From Rhizobium sp. AQ_MP (lineage in GTDB: Bacteria; Pseudomonadota; Alphaproteobacteria; Rhizobiales; Rhizobiaceae), in NCBI RefSeq assembly GCF_014237835.1, contig NZ_JACJVI010000003.1, positions 248,001-312,000 of the forward strand: DNA of 64,000 nucleotides, given 5' to 3'. Made by a program: the position numbers and the translations under genes. The notes under the pieces are model-generated. The model did not search any database. It saw only the letters and a list, made by a program, of their open reading frames with translations, and had not been told where the DNA came from. Positions 55,031-64,000 of the stretch are shown here, one piece after another. Position 1 is the first letter of the stretch; each line of letters begins with the position of its first letter.

Positions 55031-56860
55031 ATGAACCTCCGCAATATCGCGATCATTGCGCACGTTGACCATGGGAAAACGACCCTCGTCGACGAGCTCC
55101 TCAAGCAGTCCGGCTCGTTCCGCGAGAACCAGCGCGTGATGGAACGCGTTATGGACTCGAACGACATCGAAAAGGAGCGCGGGATCACCATTCTCGCCAA
55201 GGCGACGTCGATCGAGTGGAAGGACACCCGCATCAACATCGTCGACACCCCCGGCCACGCCGACTTCGGCGGAGAAGTCGAGCGCATTCTCTCGATGGTG
55301 GACGGCGCAATCGTTCTCGTCGATGCTGCCGAAGGCCCGATGCCGCAGACCAAGTTCGTGGTCGGCAAGGCGCTCAAGGTCGGTCTTCGCCCCATCGTTG
55401 CTATCAACAAGGTCGACCGTCCGGACGCCCGTATCGATGAAGTCGTCAACGAAGTCTTCGATCTCTTCGCCGCGCTCGACGCGACCGACGAGCAGCTCGA
55501 CTTCCCGATCCTCTACGGTTCGGGCCGCTCCGGCTGGATGAACACCGATCCGAACGGTTCGCAGGAAGAAGGCCTGAAGCCGCTGCTCGACCTCGTGGTC
55601 AAGCATGTTCCGGCTCCGACGGTCGAAGAAGGCCCGTTCAAGATGATCGGCACGATCCTGGAAGCCAACAACTTCCTCGGCCGCATCATCACCGGCCGTA
55701 TCGCTGCCGGCTCGATCAAGCCGAACCAGGCCGTCAAGGTTCTCGGCCAGGACGGCAAGCTCATCGAACAGGGGCGTATCTCCAAGATCCTCGCCTTCCG
55801 CGGCATCGAGCGCACGGCAATCGAAGAAGCCCATGCCGGCGACATCGTCGCCATTGCCGGCCTCTCCAAGGGCACCGTTGCCGACACCTTCTGCGATCCG
55901 GCCGTGACCGAAGCGATGAAGGCGCAGCCGATCGACCCGCCGACCGTGACGATGTCCTTCATCGTCAATGATAGTCCGCTTGCCGGCACCGAAGGCGACA
56001 AGGTCACGAGCCGTGTCATCCGCGATCGCCTGTTCAAGGAAGCGGAAGGCAATGTCGCGCTGAAGATCGAAGAGTCGGCTGACAAGGACTCGTTCTTCGT
56101 GTCCGGTCGTGGCGAACTTCAGCTCGCCGTCCTCATCGAAAACATGCGCCGCGAAGGTTTCGAGCTTGCCGTATCGCGTCCGCGCGTCGTCATGCACAAG
56201 GATGAAGCGACCGGCCAGATGATGGAGCCGATCGAAGAAGTCGTCATCGACGTCGACGAAGAGCATTCCGGCGTCGTCGTGCAGAAGATGTCCGAGCGCA
56301 AGGCCGAAATGGTCGAGTTGCGTCCCTCGGGCGGCAACCGCGTTCGCCTGGTCTTCTTCGCTCCGACCCGTGGCCTGATCGGCTATCAGTCGGAACTCTT
56401 GACCGACACGCGCGGTACGGCCGTGATGAACCGCCTGTTCCACGACTACCAGCCCTACAAGGGCGAGATCGGCGGCCGCGTAAACGGCGTCCTGCTCGCC
56501 AACGAAGCCGGCGAAGCCGTGGCCTATGCCCTGTTCAACCTGGAAGATCGCGGCCCGATGATCATCGATGCCGGCGAGAAGGTCTATATGGGCATGATCA
56601 TCGGCATCCATAGCCGCGACAACGATCTGGAAGTGAACGTGCTCAAGGGCAAGAAGCTCACCAACATCCGTGCCGCCGGCAAGGATGAAGCGGTCAAGCT
56701 CACCCCGCCGATCCGTTTCACCCTCGAGCGCGCGCTGTCCTGGATCCAGGACGACGAGCTGGTCGAAGTCACGCCGAAGTCCATTCGCCTGCGCAAGATG
56801 TTCCTCGATGCCAACGACCGCAAGCGCATGGAAAAGGCCAAGGCTGCCGTCGCCGGCTGA
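55031..56860 (+). CDS. typA: Translational GTPase TypA/BipA
   Basis: A 609-aa ribosome-binding GTPase of the EF-G-like group involved in 50S assembly, cold and stress responses. G1 'AHVDHGKTT', switch II 'DTPGHADFGGE', G4 'NKVDRPDAR'; the beta-barrel and EF-G III/V-like domains follow, with the BipA-specific C-terminus ('TPPIRFTLERALSWIQDDELVEVTP' region). ATG 55031 gives the family N-terminus; the TTG two codons upstream is unnecessary. A clear terminator follows. Confidence 0.97.
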   Translation: MNLRNIAIIAHVDHGKTTLVDELLKQSGSFRENQRVMERVMDSNDIEKERGITILAKATSIEWKDTRINIVDTPGHADFGGEVERILSMVDGAIVLVDAAEGPMPQTKFVVGKALKVGLRPIVAINKVDRPDARIDEVVNEVFDLFAALDATDEQLDFPILYGSGRSGWMNTDPNGSQEEGLKPLLDLVVKHVPAPTVEEGPFKMIGTILEANNFLGRIITGRIAAGSIKPNQAVKVLGQDGKLIEQGRISKILAFRGIERTAIEEAHAGDIVAIAGLSKGTVADTFCDPAVTEAMKAQPIDPPTVTMSFIVNDSPLAGTEGDKVTSRVIRDRLFKEAEGNVALKIEESADKDSFFVSGRGELQLAVLIENMRREGFELAVSRPRVVMHKDEATGQMMEPIEEVVIDVDEEHSGVVVQKMSERKAEMVELRPSGGNRVRLVFFAPTRGLIGYQSELLTDTRGTAVMNRLFHDYQPYKGEIGGRVNGVLLANEAGEAVAYALFNLEDRGPMIIDAGEKVYMGMIIGIHSRDNDLEVNVLKGKKLTNIRAAGKDEAVKLTPPIRFTLERALSWIQDDELVEVTPKSIRLRKMFLDANDRKRMEKAKAAVAG

Positions 56861-56886
56861 ACCTTTTGAAAATACGTCTCATTTTG

Positions 56887-56914
56887 AAACCCCGGTCGTC
56901 TCGGCCGGGGTTTT
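56887..56914 (+). terminator. Terminator of typA
   Basis: Nine-base-pair stem (56887-56895 with 56905-56913) with a TTTTG tail. Confidence 0.85.
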
Positions 56915-57038
56915 GTTTGTGAATGCGCCCGGTTCTGCCTTGCGAGCAATCTTAAAAAAGCGTTAAATTTTCCCGGTGGGCCGATGTAGGCCCGGGCTCC
57001 GCGTCTCCTTCCTCGGCGCGCCAGGGTGAGTTTACGTT

Positions 57039-57545
57039 ATGAAGACGTTGTCGATCGACATGCGCTTGGCAGGTCCCGGTGATGCCGCAGCGATCGCGGA
57101 CGCCCATCGCAATGCCTGGATGCACGCCTATTCAGGGATCATTCCCTATCGCGCCCTGTCCCGCATGATCGAGCGACGTGGCGAAAGCTGGTGGCGCAAG
57201 GCCACGCGCGGCCCTGCCACCATCCTCGTTGCGGAAGTTGCAGGTGTCGTCGCGGGCTATGCATCGCTCGGCCACAATCGCGCTCGAGCCTTGCCGCATG
57301 AAGGGGAGATCTACGAGCTCTATCTCCGGCCGGAGTATCAGGGCATCGGGCTCGGTTACCAACTCTTCCATGAAGCACGGCGCCTTTTGAAGTCGCTCGG
57401 CTGCAAAGGCATGGTCGTCTGGTGCCTCGAAGACAGCGAGATCGCTGCCAATTTCTTCCGTACCAATGGTGGCATCGATGCCGTCGAAGGCATGGAAGAC
57501 TTCGACGACGTTCATCTGAAGAAGCTCGGCTTCATCTGGAACTGA
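57039..57545 (+). CDS. GNAT family N-acetyltransferase
   Basis: A 168-aa acetyl-CoA-dependent acetyltransferase. The CoA-binding motif A is 'IYELYLRPEYQGIGLGYQLFHEA' (Q/R-x-x-G-x-G/A form, about residues 89-111). 'MRLAGPGDAAAIADAHRNAW' is the usual first strand and helix. Substrate unknown. The gene is convergent with the secreted unknown, with a shared palindrome over both stops. Confidence 0.88.
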   Translation: MKTLSIDMRLAGPGDAAAIADAHRNAWMHAYSGIIPYRALSRMIERRGESWWRKATRGPATILVAEVAGVVAGYASLGHNRARALPHEGEIYELYLRPEYQGIGLGYQLFHEARRLLKSLGCKGMVVWCLEDSEIAANFFRTNGGIDAVEGMEDFDDVHLKKLGFIWN

Positions 57546-57560
57546 GGGAGTTTCCCTCAG
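57542..57560. terminator. Palindrome over the convergent stops of GNAT and secreted-protein genes
   Basis: Perfect 8-bp stem with a 3-base loop (57542-57549, 57553-57560) that covers both stop codons. No T-run follows on either side, so termination is only a possibility. Confidence 0.4.
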
Positions 57561-58189
57561 TCCACGACATAACCTTCCGGCCAGCTGAAAGTGCGGTCAC
57601 TCGTCAGTTCTCCACGCTTGCCGTACCATTCCGGCGGCTGCATGCCGCAGTCGAAACTGCCTGCAACCTCGTCAGCGATACGCCTCGCCAGCTCATTTGC
57701 TTTCGGTGTCGATTTTACATCCACCATGCCGACGAAGCATGAGCCCGGATAGGCTGATGTCCCAACACGCGAGATGACGAGAACCTGACCCGTGCTTTCA
57801 GGGCTCGGTGATCCGCTGGGGCCGGGATTTTCGATGAACCAGCGGAGGATTGCGGCAAAGGGCCTTCCGCTTGCATCAAGCCGCCATTCTACCTTCGTGT
57901 TCACCCGGTTGAAGGCCGCAAAGCTTTCGAAGGCGCCATCGATCAGTTCCTGGTCGATTTGGCCGAAAATCGCGCTCTGGCGCAGATCTCCTTCCTTGAA
58001 ATAGACGGGATAGTCCTGGTAACCCTCGCATCTGAGCGATACGCCCATCGGGTCTTCCGCCAAGGTCTCGCAGGCGTCGAGGTCGAGATCGGTATAGACG
58101 CTTTCCGCAGCGTGTGCGGGGGCCGCCAGAAGTGCAAGGCAGCCCAGCATTCGCAAGCCCATCCGCAGGCTTTCAATTCTCGTTAACAT
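57557..58189 (-). CDS. Secreted or periplasmic protein of unknown function
   Basis: A 210-aa protein with a signal peptide (cleavage after 'APAHAAE', ~27). The mature part has four Cys ('DACETLAEDPMGVSLRCEGY', 'GSCFVGMVD', 'SFDCGM') that may form two disulfides. I do not recognise the family. ATG 58189 is the likely start. Divergent from ppa. Confidence 0.75.
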   Translation of the reverse strand: MLTRIESLRMGLRMLGCLALLAAPAHAAESVYTDLDLDACETLAEDPMGVSLRCEGYQDYPVYFKEGDLRQSAIFGQIDQELIDGAFESFAAFNRVNTKVEWRLDASGRPFAAILRWFIENPGPSGSPSPESTGQVLVISRVGTSAYPGSCFVGMVDVKSTPKANELARRIADEVAGSFDCGMQPPEWYGKRGELTSDRTFSWPEGYVVD

Positions 58190-58315
58190 CGCAGAAGGTC
58201 CCCTTTGTGACTTGCCCGCCGCAGAGCGCCTCGCGTCCGCCGAAAGCCGTGTTGCATTGCGCCATAATTCGCATTAGGTAGCGCAGGAATTCAACACTCT
58301 ACGGGGTCCAATAAT

Positions 58316-58852
58316 ATGCGTATTGATGCCATTGCCATCGGCAAGAACCCGCCGGAAGACATCAACGTCATCGTCGAAGTTCCTGTCGGCGGCCAGCCGA
58401 TCAAGTATGAAATGGACAAGGATGCCGGCACACTCGTCGTAGACCGCTTCCTCTACACCCCGATGACCTATCCGGGCAATTACGGCTTCGTGCCGCACAC
58501 GCTCTGCAAGGACGGCGACCCACTCGACGTTCTGATCTGCAATACCCGTCCGCTGGTGCCGGGCTGCGTCATCAATGTGCGCCCGATCGGCGTTATGATG
58601 ATGGAAGACGATGGCGGCATGGACGAGAAGATCCTCGCCGTTCCGGTACCGAAGCTGACGCGTCGCTACGACAAGATCGCCAACTACACGGATCTTCCGG
58701 AAATCACCCTGAAGCAGATCCAGCACTTCTTCGAGCACTACAAGGATCTGGAGCCCGGCAAGTGGGTCAAGATCGGCGACTGGATGAATGTCGATGCTGC
58801 CAAGCAGATCATCCTGGACTCGATCGAGCGCGCCAAGGCCGAAAAGAAGTAA
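58316..58852 (+). CDS. ppa: Inorganic pyrophosphatase
   Basis: Type I soluble pyrophosphatase of 178 aa that pulls biosynthetic reactions by hydrolysing PPi. Signature 'DGDPLDVLI' with the metal Asp triad (D-x-D-P-x-D-V), '[15 protein letters not shown]' and '[11 protein letters not shown]' are intact. A TTGCAT-N17-TAGGTA pair upstream (about 58252) could be the promoter. Monocistronic. Confidence 0.96.
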   Translation: MRIDAIAIGKNPPEDINVIVEVPVGGQPIKYEMDKDAGTLVVDRFLYTPMTYPGNYGFVPHTLCKDGDPLDVLICNTRPLVPGCVINVRPIGVMMMEDDGGMDEKILAVPVPKLTRRYDKIANYTDLPEITLKQIQHFFEHYKDLEPGKWVKIGDWMNVDAAKQIILDSIERAKAEKK

Positions 58853-58854
58853 GT

Positions 58855-59169
58855 TCAGGTCGACGCCAGCGCGTCTATCCTTGTTCTCAAATCCTCCGGG
58901 TCGCCTTCGATCCGGAGGATTTTTTGTCTGGCGGTTTCGCCTGAGACGACGGATATCGCCGACTTCGGGACCTTCAGTGTTTTCGAGAGCAGGGCGACAA
59001 GCGCCTTGTTGGCCTTGCCCTTTTCTGGCACTGCAGTCACGCGTGCCTTCAAATGGGCCTGCCCGTCGGCGACCGTTTCCACACCGTCCAACGCGTCGCG
59101 CCCGCCGTTCGGTGTCAGCCGGACGGCGAGCAGGATGTGATTATCGCAAAGGCGATAGGGGAGGGTCAC
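58855..59169 (-). CDS. YggU/DUF167 family protein
   Basis: A 104-aa protein of the DUF167 fold ('[15 protein letters not shown]', '[22 protein letters not shown]', '[14 protein letters not shown]'). Function unknown. It overlaps the upstream YggT gene by four bases (ATGA) and stops 2 bp after the end of ppa on the other strand. The yggT-yggU pair is widely conserved. Confidence 0.92.
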   Translation of the reverse strand: MTLPYRLCDNHILLAVRLTPNGGRDALDGVETVADGQAHLKARVTAVPEKGKANKALVALLSKTLKVPKSAISVVSGETARQKILRIEGDPEDLRTRIDALAST

Positions 59170-59456
59170 GCCACCAGCGGATAGATGCTGTTCCAGAGGA
59201 AGGAACGCAGGAAGAAGATGATCAGCAGAACAACGATCGGCGAGATGTCGATGCCCCCCAGATCCGGCATGAAGCGGCGGATCGGACGCAGGACGGGCTC
59301 GGTCACATTGTAGAAGAACTGGCCGAGCGTGGCGACGAAGCGGTTGCTGGAATTGATCACGTTGAAGGCGTAGAGCCAGGAGAAGATGGCACTCCCGATC
59401 AGAATCCAGGTGAAGATGCTCAGCGCAAGGTCAATCGTCTGAAACAGGGCGTACAT
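59166..59456 (-). CDS. YggT family membrane protein
   Basis: A 96-aa protein with two hydrophobic segments (~8-30 and ~70-92) around the conserved '[23 protein letters not shown]' loop. It is thought to affect septum or envelope organisation in relatives, but the role is not settled. First gene of a pair with DUF167. Confidence 0.92.
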   Translation of the reverse strand: MYALFQTIDLALSIFTWILIGSAIFSWLYAFNVINSSNRFVATLGQFFYNVTEPVLRPIRRFMPDLGGIDISPIVVLLIIFFLRSFLWNSIYPLVA

Positions 59457-59580
59457 TCAGGTCTCCATTTCTCGGTTGACAGAGATGTAGACATTGGCGA
59501 CTTAACGGACAAGTGGATGGGGCCCACGCAATCCGAATCATGTTTAACGGCGGGCCTGCCCGCAGCTTAAGGTATTTTCG

Positions 59581-60828
59581 ATGCACCCGTCCTCGGCCGA
59601 CGATCGTTTCGCGGCGTTTCGGCATTCCTCCTATACCCGCTTCTTCTTCGCCCGCTTTCTCGGTGCCTTCGCCACGCAGATCCTCAGCGTTTCGGTCGGC
59701 TGGCAGATGTACGACAAGACGGGCAATGTCTTCTATCTCGGCCTGATCGGTCTCGTGCAGTTTCTGCCGTCGCTGCTTCTGATCTTGGTGACCGGTTCGG
59801 TCGCTGACAGATACAATCGCCGCGCCATCGTCTCGATCTGCATGATCGTCAGCGCTGTCTGTGCCGGCGCCCTTCTTGCCCTCACTGTGACCGACGCCTT
59901 CGAGCCGACGATCGTGTTCGCGATCCTCGTGGTCTTCGGCATCGAACGTGCCTTTGCCGCACCCGCGGTCCAATCGCTCGCGCCCAATCTCGTGCCGCAG
60001 AAGGATCTCTCCAATGCGGTCGCGTGGAACTCGTCCTCCTGGCAAACGGCCTCGATCGTCGGACCGGTCGCAGGCGGCCTGCTTTACGGCGCAAGCCCGG
60101 TTGTCGCCTATTCGGTATCGTTTGCCTTCTTCTCCTTCGCGGCCATCCTGGTCTTCCTCGTCAAGCGGCCACCGCAGCAGAGATCCCAGAAGGCCGTCAG
60201 CCTCGACACACTGTTTGCCGGCTTCCGCTTCATCTTCGGCGAGAAAGTGGTGCTGGGCGCGATCTCGCTCGATCTCTTTGCCGTGCTGCTTGGCGGCGCC
60301 GTGGCGCTGATGCCTGTCTTTGCGCGCGACATTCTCGATCTCGGTCCGTGGGGTCTCGGCCTCTTGCGCGCCGCGCCGGGGATCGGTGCCATCATCGTCG
60401 CCATTGCGCTTGCGAGCTTCCCGATCCGCCACAATGCCGGGATCTTCATGTTCATCGGCGTGGCGCTGTTCGGTGTCGGGACCATCCTGTTCGGCTTCTC
60501 GGAGATCGCCTGGCTTTCGATCCTCGCGTTGATGCTGATGGGTGCCGCCGACATGGCGTCGGTCTATGTGCGCGAAACGCTGATCGCATTGTGGACGCCG
60601 GACGAAGTGCGTGGTCGCGTCAACGCGGTCAACATGGTCTTTGTCGGTGCGTCCAACGAACTCGGCGAATTCCGCGCCGGCACCATGGCGCATTTCTTCG
60701 GGCCGGTGCCTGCCGTCGTGCTCGGTGGCTTCGGCACGCTTGCCGTCGCTGCCGTCTGGGCGCTCGGCTTCCCCCAACTGCGCAAGATCGACAGCCTGGA
60801 AGCGCCGGAGCGTCAGGAGGCGCGCTGA
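59581..60828 (+). CDS. MFS transporter, EntS-like
   Basis: A 415-aa MFS protein with twelve hydrophobic segments. 'SYTRFFFARFLGAFATQILSVSVGWQMYD' region and 'GIERAFAAPAVQSLAPNLVP' are typical of the enterobactin-exporter-like (MFS_3) branch; motif A is 'GSVADRYNRRAIV'. Its stop overlaps the end of the amidotransferase gene by 16 bp. Siderophore export is not implied: no siderophore genes are near. Confidence 0.87.
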   Translation: MHPSSADDRFAAFRHSSYTRFFFARFLGAFATQILSVSVGWQMYDKTGNVFYLGLIGLVQFLPSLLLILVTGSVADRYNRRAIVSICMIVSAVCAGALLALTVTDAFEPTIVFAILVVFGIERAFAAPAVQSLAPNLVPQKDLSNAVAWNSSSWQTASIVGPVAGGLLYGASPVVAYSVSFAFFSFAAILVFLVKRPPQQRSQKAVSLDTLFAGFRFIFGEKVVLGAISLDLFAVLLGGAVALMPVFARDILDLGPWGLGLLRAAPGIGAIIVAIALASFPIRHNAGIFMFIGVALFGVGTILFGFSEIAWLSILALMLMGAADMASVYVRETLIALWTPDEVRGRVNAVNMVFVGASNELGEFRAGTMAHFFGPVPAVVLGGFGTLAVAAVWALGFPQLRKIDSLEAPERQEAR

Positions 60829-61547
60829 TCGCGCTCGAAGATCAGGTCGAGGAAATCCGATAGCCAGGCCTTGAGCGGCGCGTCGAAGATCATCCGGCCC
60901 TCCAGATGTTCGCGGCCCTGCTGGGCGTTCGGCAGGACGAAGCGATGGGCGCCGTGAACCACCCATCGGTGCATCATGGCGCGGGTCAGTTCGGCGTGGA
61001 ACTGCACGGCCCAGGCGTTTTCGCCGTAGCGGAAGGCCTGGTTGGGATAAACGTCACCACTTGCCAGCAGCTTTGCTCCGCGCGGCAGGCTGAAGCCTTC
61101 GCGGTGGAAGTGATAAACCATCTTCGGCCAGTGCATCAGAAGCCGCCCATGCTCCGTCGGGTGGATCGGATACCAGCCGATTTCGGTGCGCTCTTCCCGG
61201 TCGGCCTCGACCTTGCCGCCGAGATGGCGGACCAGCATCTGCGCGCCGAGGCAGATGCCGAGGAAAGGCTTGTCCTCCTTGAGCGGCACGTCGAGCCAGT
61301 TGATTTCGGTCTTGATGTAATCGTCCGGGTCGTTGGCGCTCATCGGGCCGCCAAAGACGACCGCGCCGGCATGGTCCTTCAGCGTTTTCGGCAGTTCCTG
61401 GCCGAGCACGGGACGCCGGATGTCGAGGGGGTAACCCTTCTCTTCGAGCATCTGGCCGACACGGCCGGGGCTAGACCGTTCCTGATGCAGGACAATCAGG
61501 ACAGGCTGCTTGCGATCGCGCGGGCGCGACCGGTCCTCACGTGGCAT
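60813..61547 (-). CDS. Class I glutamine amidotransferase-like protein
   Basis: A 244-aa protein with a GATase-1 fold. Nucleophilic Cys in 'GICLGAQML', catalytic His-Glu in 'VQFHAELT', and 'VVFGGPMSANDPDDYI' near residue 70. It is a free-standing GMP-synthase-like amidotransferase with unknown acceptor. ATG 61547 has GGAG nine bases upstream and overlaps the TerB gene by 11 bp; the 45 extra residues of the longer frame are antisense-like. Confidence 0.88.
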   Translation of the reverse strand: MPREDRSRPRDRKQPVLIVLHQERSSPGRVGQMLEEKGYPLDIRRPVLGQELPKTLKDHAGAVVFGGPMSANDPDDYIKTEINWLDVPLKEDKPFLGICLGAQMLVRHLGGKVEADREERTEIGWYPIHPTEHGRLLMHWPKMVYHFHREGFSLPRGAKLLASGDVYPNQAFRYGENAWAVQFHAELTRAMMHRWVVHGAHRFVLPNAQQGREHLEGRMIFDAPLKAWLSDFLDLIFERDQRAS

Positions 61548-62016
61548 CGTCGATCGCTCCAAGACCCGCCCGTTCGGCCGCTTCCTGCCGCTGGACGATG
61601 CGCTCCCGTCCGGAGACGCCGAGCAGATCGGCAACCCGCCAGATCGCGTGATCTTCCATTTCGCTTCTGTTGCCATCGGCATAGACGATGTCCCAGAGGA
61701 TGCCGACGAGGTGCTGGCGCTCGTCTTCGTTCAGCTGGCGCTTCAGCTCGGTGGTGAAGCGATAGTAGTCGACCGCCTCGCTCTCGGCATCCTGCCCGGC
61801 CGCGATCAGGGCATCGAGTGCCTCATCCTCGAGTTCGTACTGTTCCCGCAGGATTTCGCGCAGCTTTTGCCGCTCCGAATCCCTGATGACACCATCGGCT
61901 TCCATGACCTGGAGGCAGAGAGCGGCTACGGCGATGCGGGGATCGTCAGGTGCAAAGACCGCCTTGGGGCGGTCCTGCATCATGGATTGGAAGAAGGCTT
62001 GAAGGCGGTCGAGCAT
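61537..62016 (-). CDS. TerB-like (tellurite resistance B) domain protein
   Basis: A 159-aa helical protein with a TerB domain (~25-140): 'ALCLQVMEADGVIRDSE', 'LVGILWDIVYADGNRSEMEDHAIWRVADLLGV'-type acidic metal-binding helices (quoted in parts). Stress or metal-related in relatives; function here unknown. It lies 10 bp after hemY and overlaps the amidotransferase start, so the three are likely one operon. Confidence 0.9.
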   Translation of the reverse strand: MLDRLQAFFQSMMQDRPKAVFAPDDPRIAVAALCLQVMEADGVIRDSERQKLREILREQYELEDEALDALIAAGQDAESEAVDYYRFTTELKRQLNEDERQHLVGILWDIVYADGNRSEMEDHAIWRVADLLGVSGRERIVQRQEAAERAGLGAIDDAT

Positions 62017-62026
62017 CCGAATTCCG

Positions 62027-63661
62027 TCAGAAGAGTTTCAGCCGTGTCTTGGGTTCCTGGGTTGCGACTGCCGGATCCTTGACCCCCGGGTCATCGGGTG
62101 GTCGGCCAAAGAAGGGTTCGACGACAACCGCCTCCTTAATCGGCTCGTTCGACCGGGCCGGTTCTGCCGCAGGTACGTCAGTCTTCGCCGGCTTGGCTGG
62201 CGTGTCTGCGTTGATCACCAGCTCTTCACCTTCCACCGGCTTCGGGGATGGTATTTCGACGGCCGGTTTCGGCTCTGCCGGCGCGTCGGCGTTCAAGACC
62301 GGCGGCAGGGACGCCAGTGCCTTTTCGCCTTCTGACACGCTGCCTTCCTCGATCGGTCCGGCGAGCTGGTCGAAGGGCGTCTTCCACTCAAACGCGTCGA
62401 GACGGCCGGTGACCGGCGAGATCGGCATCCAGCGCTCAGAGACATGGCCGTCGGCCACCCAGGCCGGATCGCGCGGTGCCTTCAGCGCCTGGCCCATCCA
62501 GTGGCGTATACGGCCCTGATCCCCGGTTTCGGCTTCCTCGATGTCGGCCAGCAGCAGATAGACGCGCTCGCGCGAGGCGATCCGGGCTGCAGCTTCCGCC
62601 TTGGCGCGGGCCTTCTTGAAGTCCTGCGCATCGAGCGCCGCTTCCGCGACAGCCAGCAGGGATTCGTAGTTGTTCGGCTTCAGGGCTTCCAGCTTTTCCG
62701 CCTTCTTCAGGCGATCCACCGCGCTGTCGCCGCTTCTGGCTCTCACATAGGAGCGGGCGACTTCCGGATGCGGGTCGATTCTCCATACCTGTTCGAGCGT
62801 GCTCGAGGCCTTGCGCAGGTTGTCTTCGCGCGTGTAAGCCTTCGCGGCGACAATCGCGGCCGGGACCAGATCCTTGGCCAGCTTCAGCGCCTTCAGGGCG
62901 CTGTCGCGAGCACCGGCCGGATCGGCCTCCAGCTGGTCTTCGGCTTTTGCCGTCAGCAGCACGGCCTTCAGACGCTCTGCCTCGTGACGCTCCAGGACAT
63001 GGGCAATCTTCTGCTGGTCGAGCAGGCGGATCGCATCATCCCAGTGCCCGGCGCGGCAGCGATATTCGAGCGTCGCCTTGGCCGCCCAGGGCAGGTAGGG
63101 TGCCGCTTCGGCCGCCTGCTCGGCATATTGCCGGGCGGCCTCATGGGCCCCCAGACGGTTTGCCTCGACATAGAGACCGCGCAGGCCGAGTTCGCGGGTT
63201 TCGGGATCCTCCGACATTTCCTGGAACAGCCGGCGTGCCTCATCATAGCGTCCTTCGATCAGGGCTGCCTGGGCGTCGAGGACGCGTATCAGGGGCTCCT
63301 GGTCGGCGCGGATGAGACTGCGAGCACGGGCGCTCATGCGCCTTGCGAGAAGGGCGTTGCCGGCGCCGGCGGCGATCAGACCGGTCGAAAGCGCCTGATA
63401 GCCACGGTCACGCTTGCGGGCGCGGAAGAAGCGGCGGACCGAATGGGGAGATGTCCAGAGGGCGCGCAGCATCCACCACAGCAGCATGATCACGGCGACG
63501 AGCGCGACGAGGGCTGTTACAGTGACCATCAGGTCCGTCTGGTACTGCTGTCCCTCCCAGATCAGCGAGATCTCGCCCGGGCGTTCGGCGATCCAGGAAA
63601 AGCCGAAAGCCAGCGCCAGGATGAGGCCGAAGAAAAAGAGGATCTTGAGGATCGTGGTCAT
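62027..63661 (-). CDS. hemY: HemY N-terminal domain protein (heme biosynthesis-associated, TPR)
   Basis: A 544-aa inner-membrane protein. Two membrane segments (~4-26 and ~46-69) form the HemY_N module. TPR-like helices (~100-395; 'PETRELGLRGLYVEANRLGAHEAARQY') follow, then a Pro/Ala/Glu-rich C-terminal tail. Despite the name it is not protoporphyrinogen oxidase; it is found next to hemC/hemD-type loci. It begins 3 bp after the stop of the mitofilin-like gene, the usual order in Rhizobiales. Confidence 0.9.
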   Translation of the reverse strand: MTTILKILFFFGLILALAFGFSWIAERPGEISLIWEGQQYQTDLMVTVTALVALVAVIMLLWWMLRALWTSPHSVRRFFRARKRDRGYQALSTGLIAAGAGNALLARRMSARARSLIRADQEPLIRVLDAQAALIEGRYDEARRLFQEMSEDPETRELGLRGLYVEANRLGAHEAARQYAEQAAEAAPYLPWAAKATLEYRCRAGHWDDAIRLLDQQKIAHVLERHEAERLKAVLLTAKAEDQLEADPAGARDSALKALKLAKDLVPAAIVAAKAYTREDNLRKASSTLEQVWRIDPHPEVARSYVRARSGDSAVDRLKKAEKLEALKPNNYESLLAVAEAALDAQDFKKARAKAEAAARIASRERVYLLLADIEEAETGDQGRIRHWMGQALKAPRDPAWVADGHVSERWMPISPVTGRLDAFEWKTPFDQLAGPIEEGSVSEGEKALASLPPVLNADAPAEPKPAVEIPSPKPVEGEELVINADTPAKPAKTDVPAAEPARSNEPIKEAVVVEPFFGRPPDDPGVKDPAVATQEPKTRLKLF

Positions 63662-63664
63662 GCA

Positions 63665-64000
63665 TCAGCCTCCGTTGCCAGCGACAGTCTGAGACAGGGC
63701 AGCAGATACGCTGTCTTCCGCCTCAATTCTGCTCTTCAGCCTGGTCGCGAAATCGGACGATGCTTGCTTGCCCATCTCGGGCAGCGTTTCCCATTCGAGT
63801 GACGCACCCTTCAGGTCGCCATTTTGCAGTTTGTTTTCGATCCGGGCGACGATGGCTTCCGGCGTCTCACCTTCAACATTTCCCACAGGCCGCACCTTGA
63901 CCAGCGAGCGGGCACTCGCCAGCAGGCGATCGATCCAGCCTTCGCCCGTGGCGGGCTGATTGATGGCCGCGAGTATATCCTCTGCAACCTGATTGAAGCC
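63665..64000 (-). CDS. Mitofilin-like (COG4223) protein, 5' end cut by window
   Basis: The C-terminal 111 residues are in the window and the frame is open to the last base. 'GWIDRLLASARSLVKVRPVG' and 'EAIVARIENKLQNGDLKGASLEWETLPE' fit the C-terminus of bacterial Mic60/mitofilin-like proteins found between hemD and hemY in Alphaproteobacteria. In relatives these shape inner-membrane invaginations. The N-terminal anchor and coiled coil lie outside the window. Confidence 0.85.
   Translation of the reverse strand, partial: GFNQVAEDILAAINQPATGEGWIDRLLASARSLVKVRPVGNVEGETPEAIVARIENKLQNGDLKGASLEWETLPEMGKQASSDFATRLKSRIEAEDSVSAALSQTVAGNGG

Noticed and set aside
55016-56611. 531-aa minus-strand frame opposite typA
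   Set aside because: Antisense shadow of a strongly conserved GTPase gene.
59431-60966. 511-aa minus-strand frame opposite the EntS-like MFS gene
   Set aside because: Highly charged Arg/Asp/Glu-rich translation typical of antisense frames; the plus-strand MFS is clear.

Overview
This window is a stretch of chromosome from an alphaproteobacterium of the Rhizobiaceae type (Rhizobium, Agrobacterium, Ensifer and relatives). The evidence is a GC-rich, densely coded sequence; the cyclic beta-1,2-glucan pair ndvA/ndvB; a phaR gene divergent from phaAB; an IalB-family secreted protein; a SUV3-like helicase, S4, FdxA, CarD run; and a HemY-N protein next to a mitofilin-like protein. Almost everything is core housekeeping. 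I see no rRNA, tRNA, insertion sequence, prophage or CRISPR array.

Layout. 1-16.2 kb: a 5'-truncated FeS photolyase; ndvA (export of cyclic glucan); a LuxR-type regulator with an intact acyl-homoserine-lactone pocket and no LuxI here; pyruvate carboxylase; and the 8.5 kb ndvB on the other strand. 16.6-20.8 kb: TetR regulator divergent from an M20 amidohydrolase, then DMT and MFS transporters. 20.9-27.6 kb: ispG, an OmpA-type lipoprotein, LysE exporter, a tightly coupled ispA-hisC pair, mtgA, a glutathione transferase and rpmF. 27.7-31.0 kb: polyhydroxybutyrate control and synthesis (phaR, phaA, phaB).

31.0-33.4 kb is the most accessory-looking part. It has a low-GC YunG-like gene, then a three-gene minus-strand module (glycine-zipper lipoprotein, DUF3309 peptide, alpha/beta hydrolase with an odd tail) bracketed by two direct copies of a degenerate ~56-bp element. 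The right copy sits in a cluster of seven GANTC (CcrM methylation) sites and carries an exact GTTC-N7-GTTC (alphaproteobacterial LexA-type) motif upstream of the helicase gene.

33.4-38.5 kb: SUV3-like RNA helicase, S4 RNA-binding protein, FdxA ferredoxin and CarD. 38.5-47.6 kb: Bax-inhibitor-1 protein, a YbbA/YbbP-type ABC system divergent from a TesA-type esterase, ThpR, LMW tyrosine phosphatase, PhhB, a DUF1232 protein, IalB and RlmN. 47.6-54.9 kb: LysE exporter, SDR, an orphan truncated ParD-like fragment, argG, a Bcr-type drug exporter, a conserved unknown and an M3 oligopeptidase. 55-64 kb: TypA/BipA, GNAT, a secreted unknown, inorganic pyrophosphatase, YggT/YggU, an MFS exporter, a class I amidotransferase, TerB, HemY-N and a mitofilin-like protein cut by the window end.

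Where the longest open frame disagreed with the Shine-Dalgarno signal or family N-terminus I moved the start; these cases are noted per gene (for example pyc begins at a TTG). The best leads are the 31.5-33.3 kb element pair with its GANTC/LexA cluster, the LuxR solo between the glucan genes, the hairpin before the second lysE gene, and the overlapping thpR/phosphatase/phhB arrangement. I did not find a clearly new multigene system.
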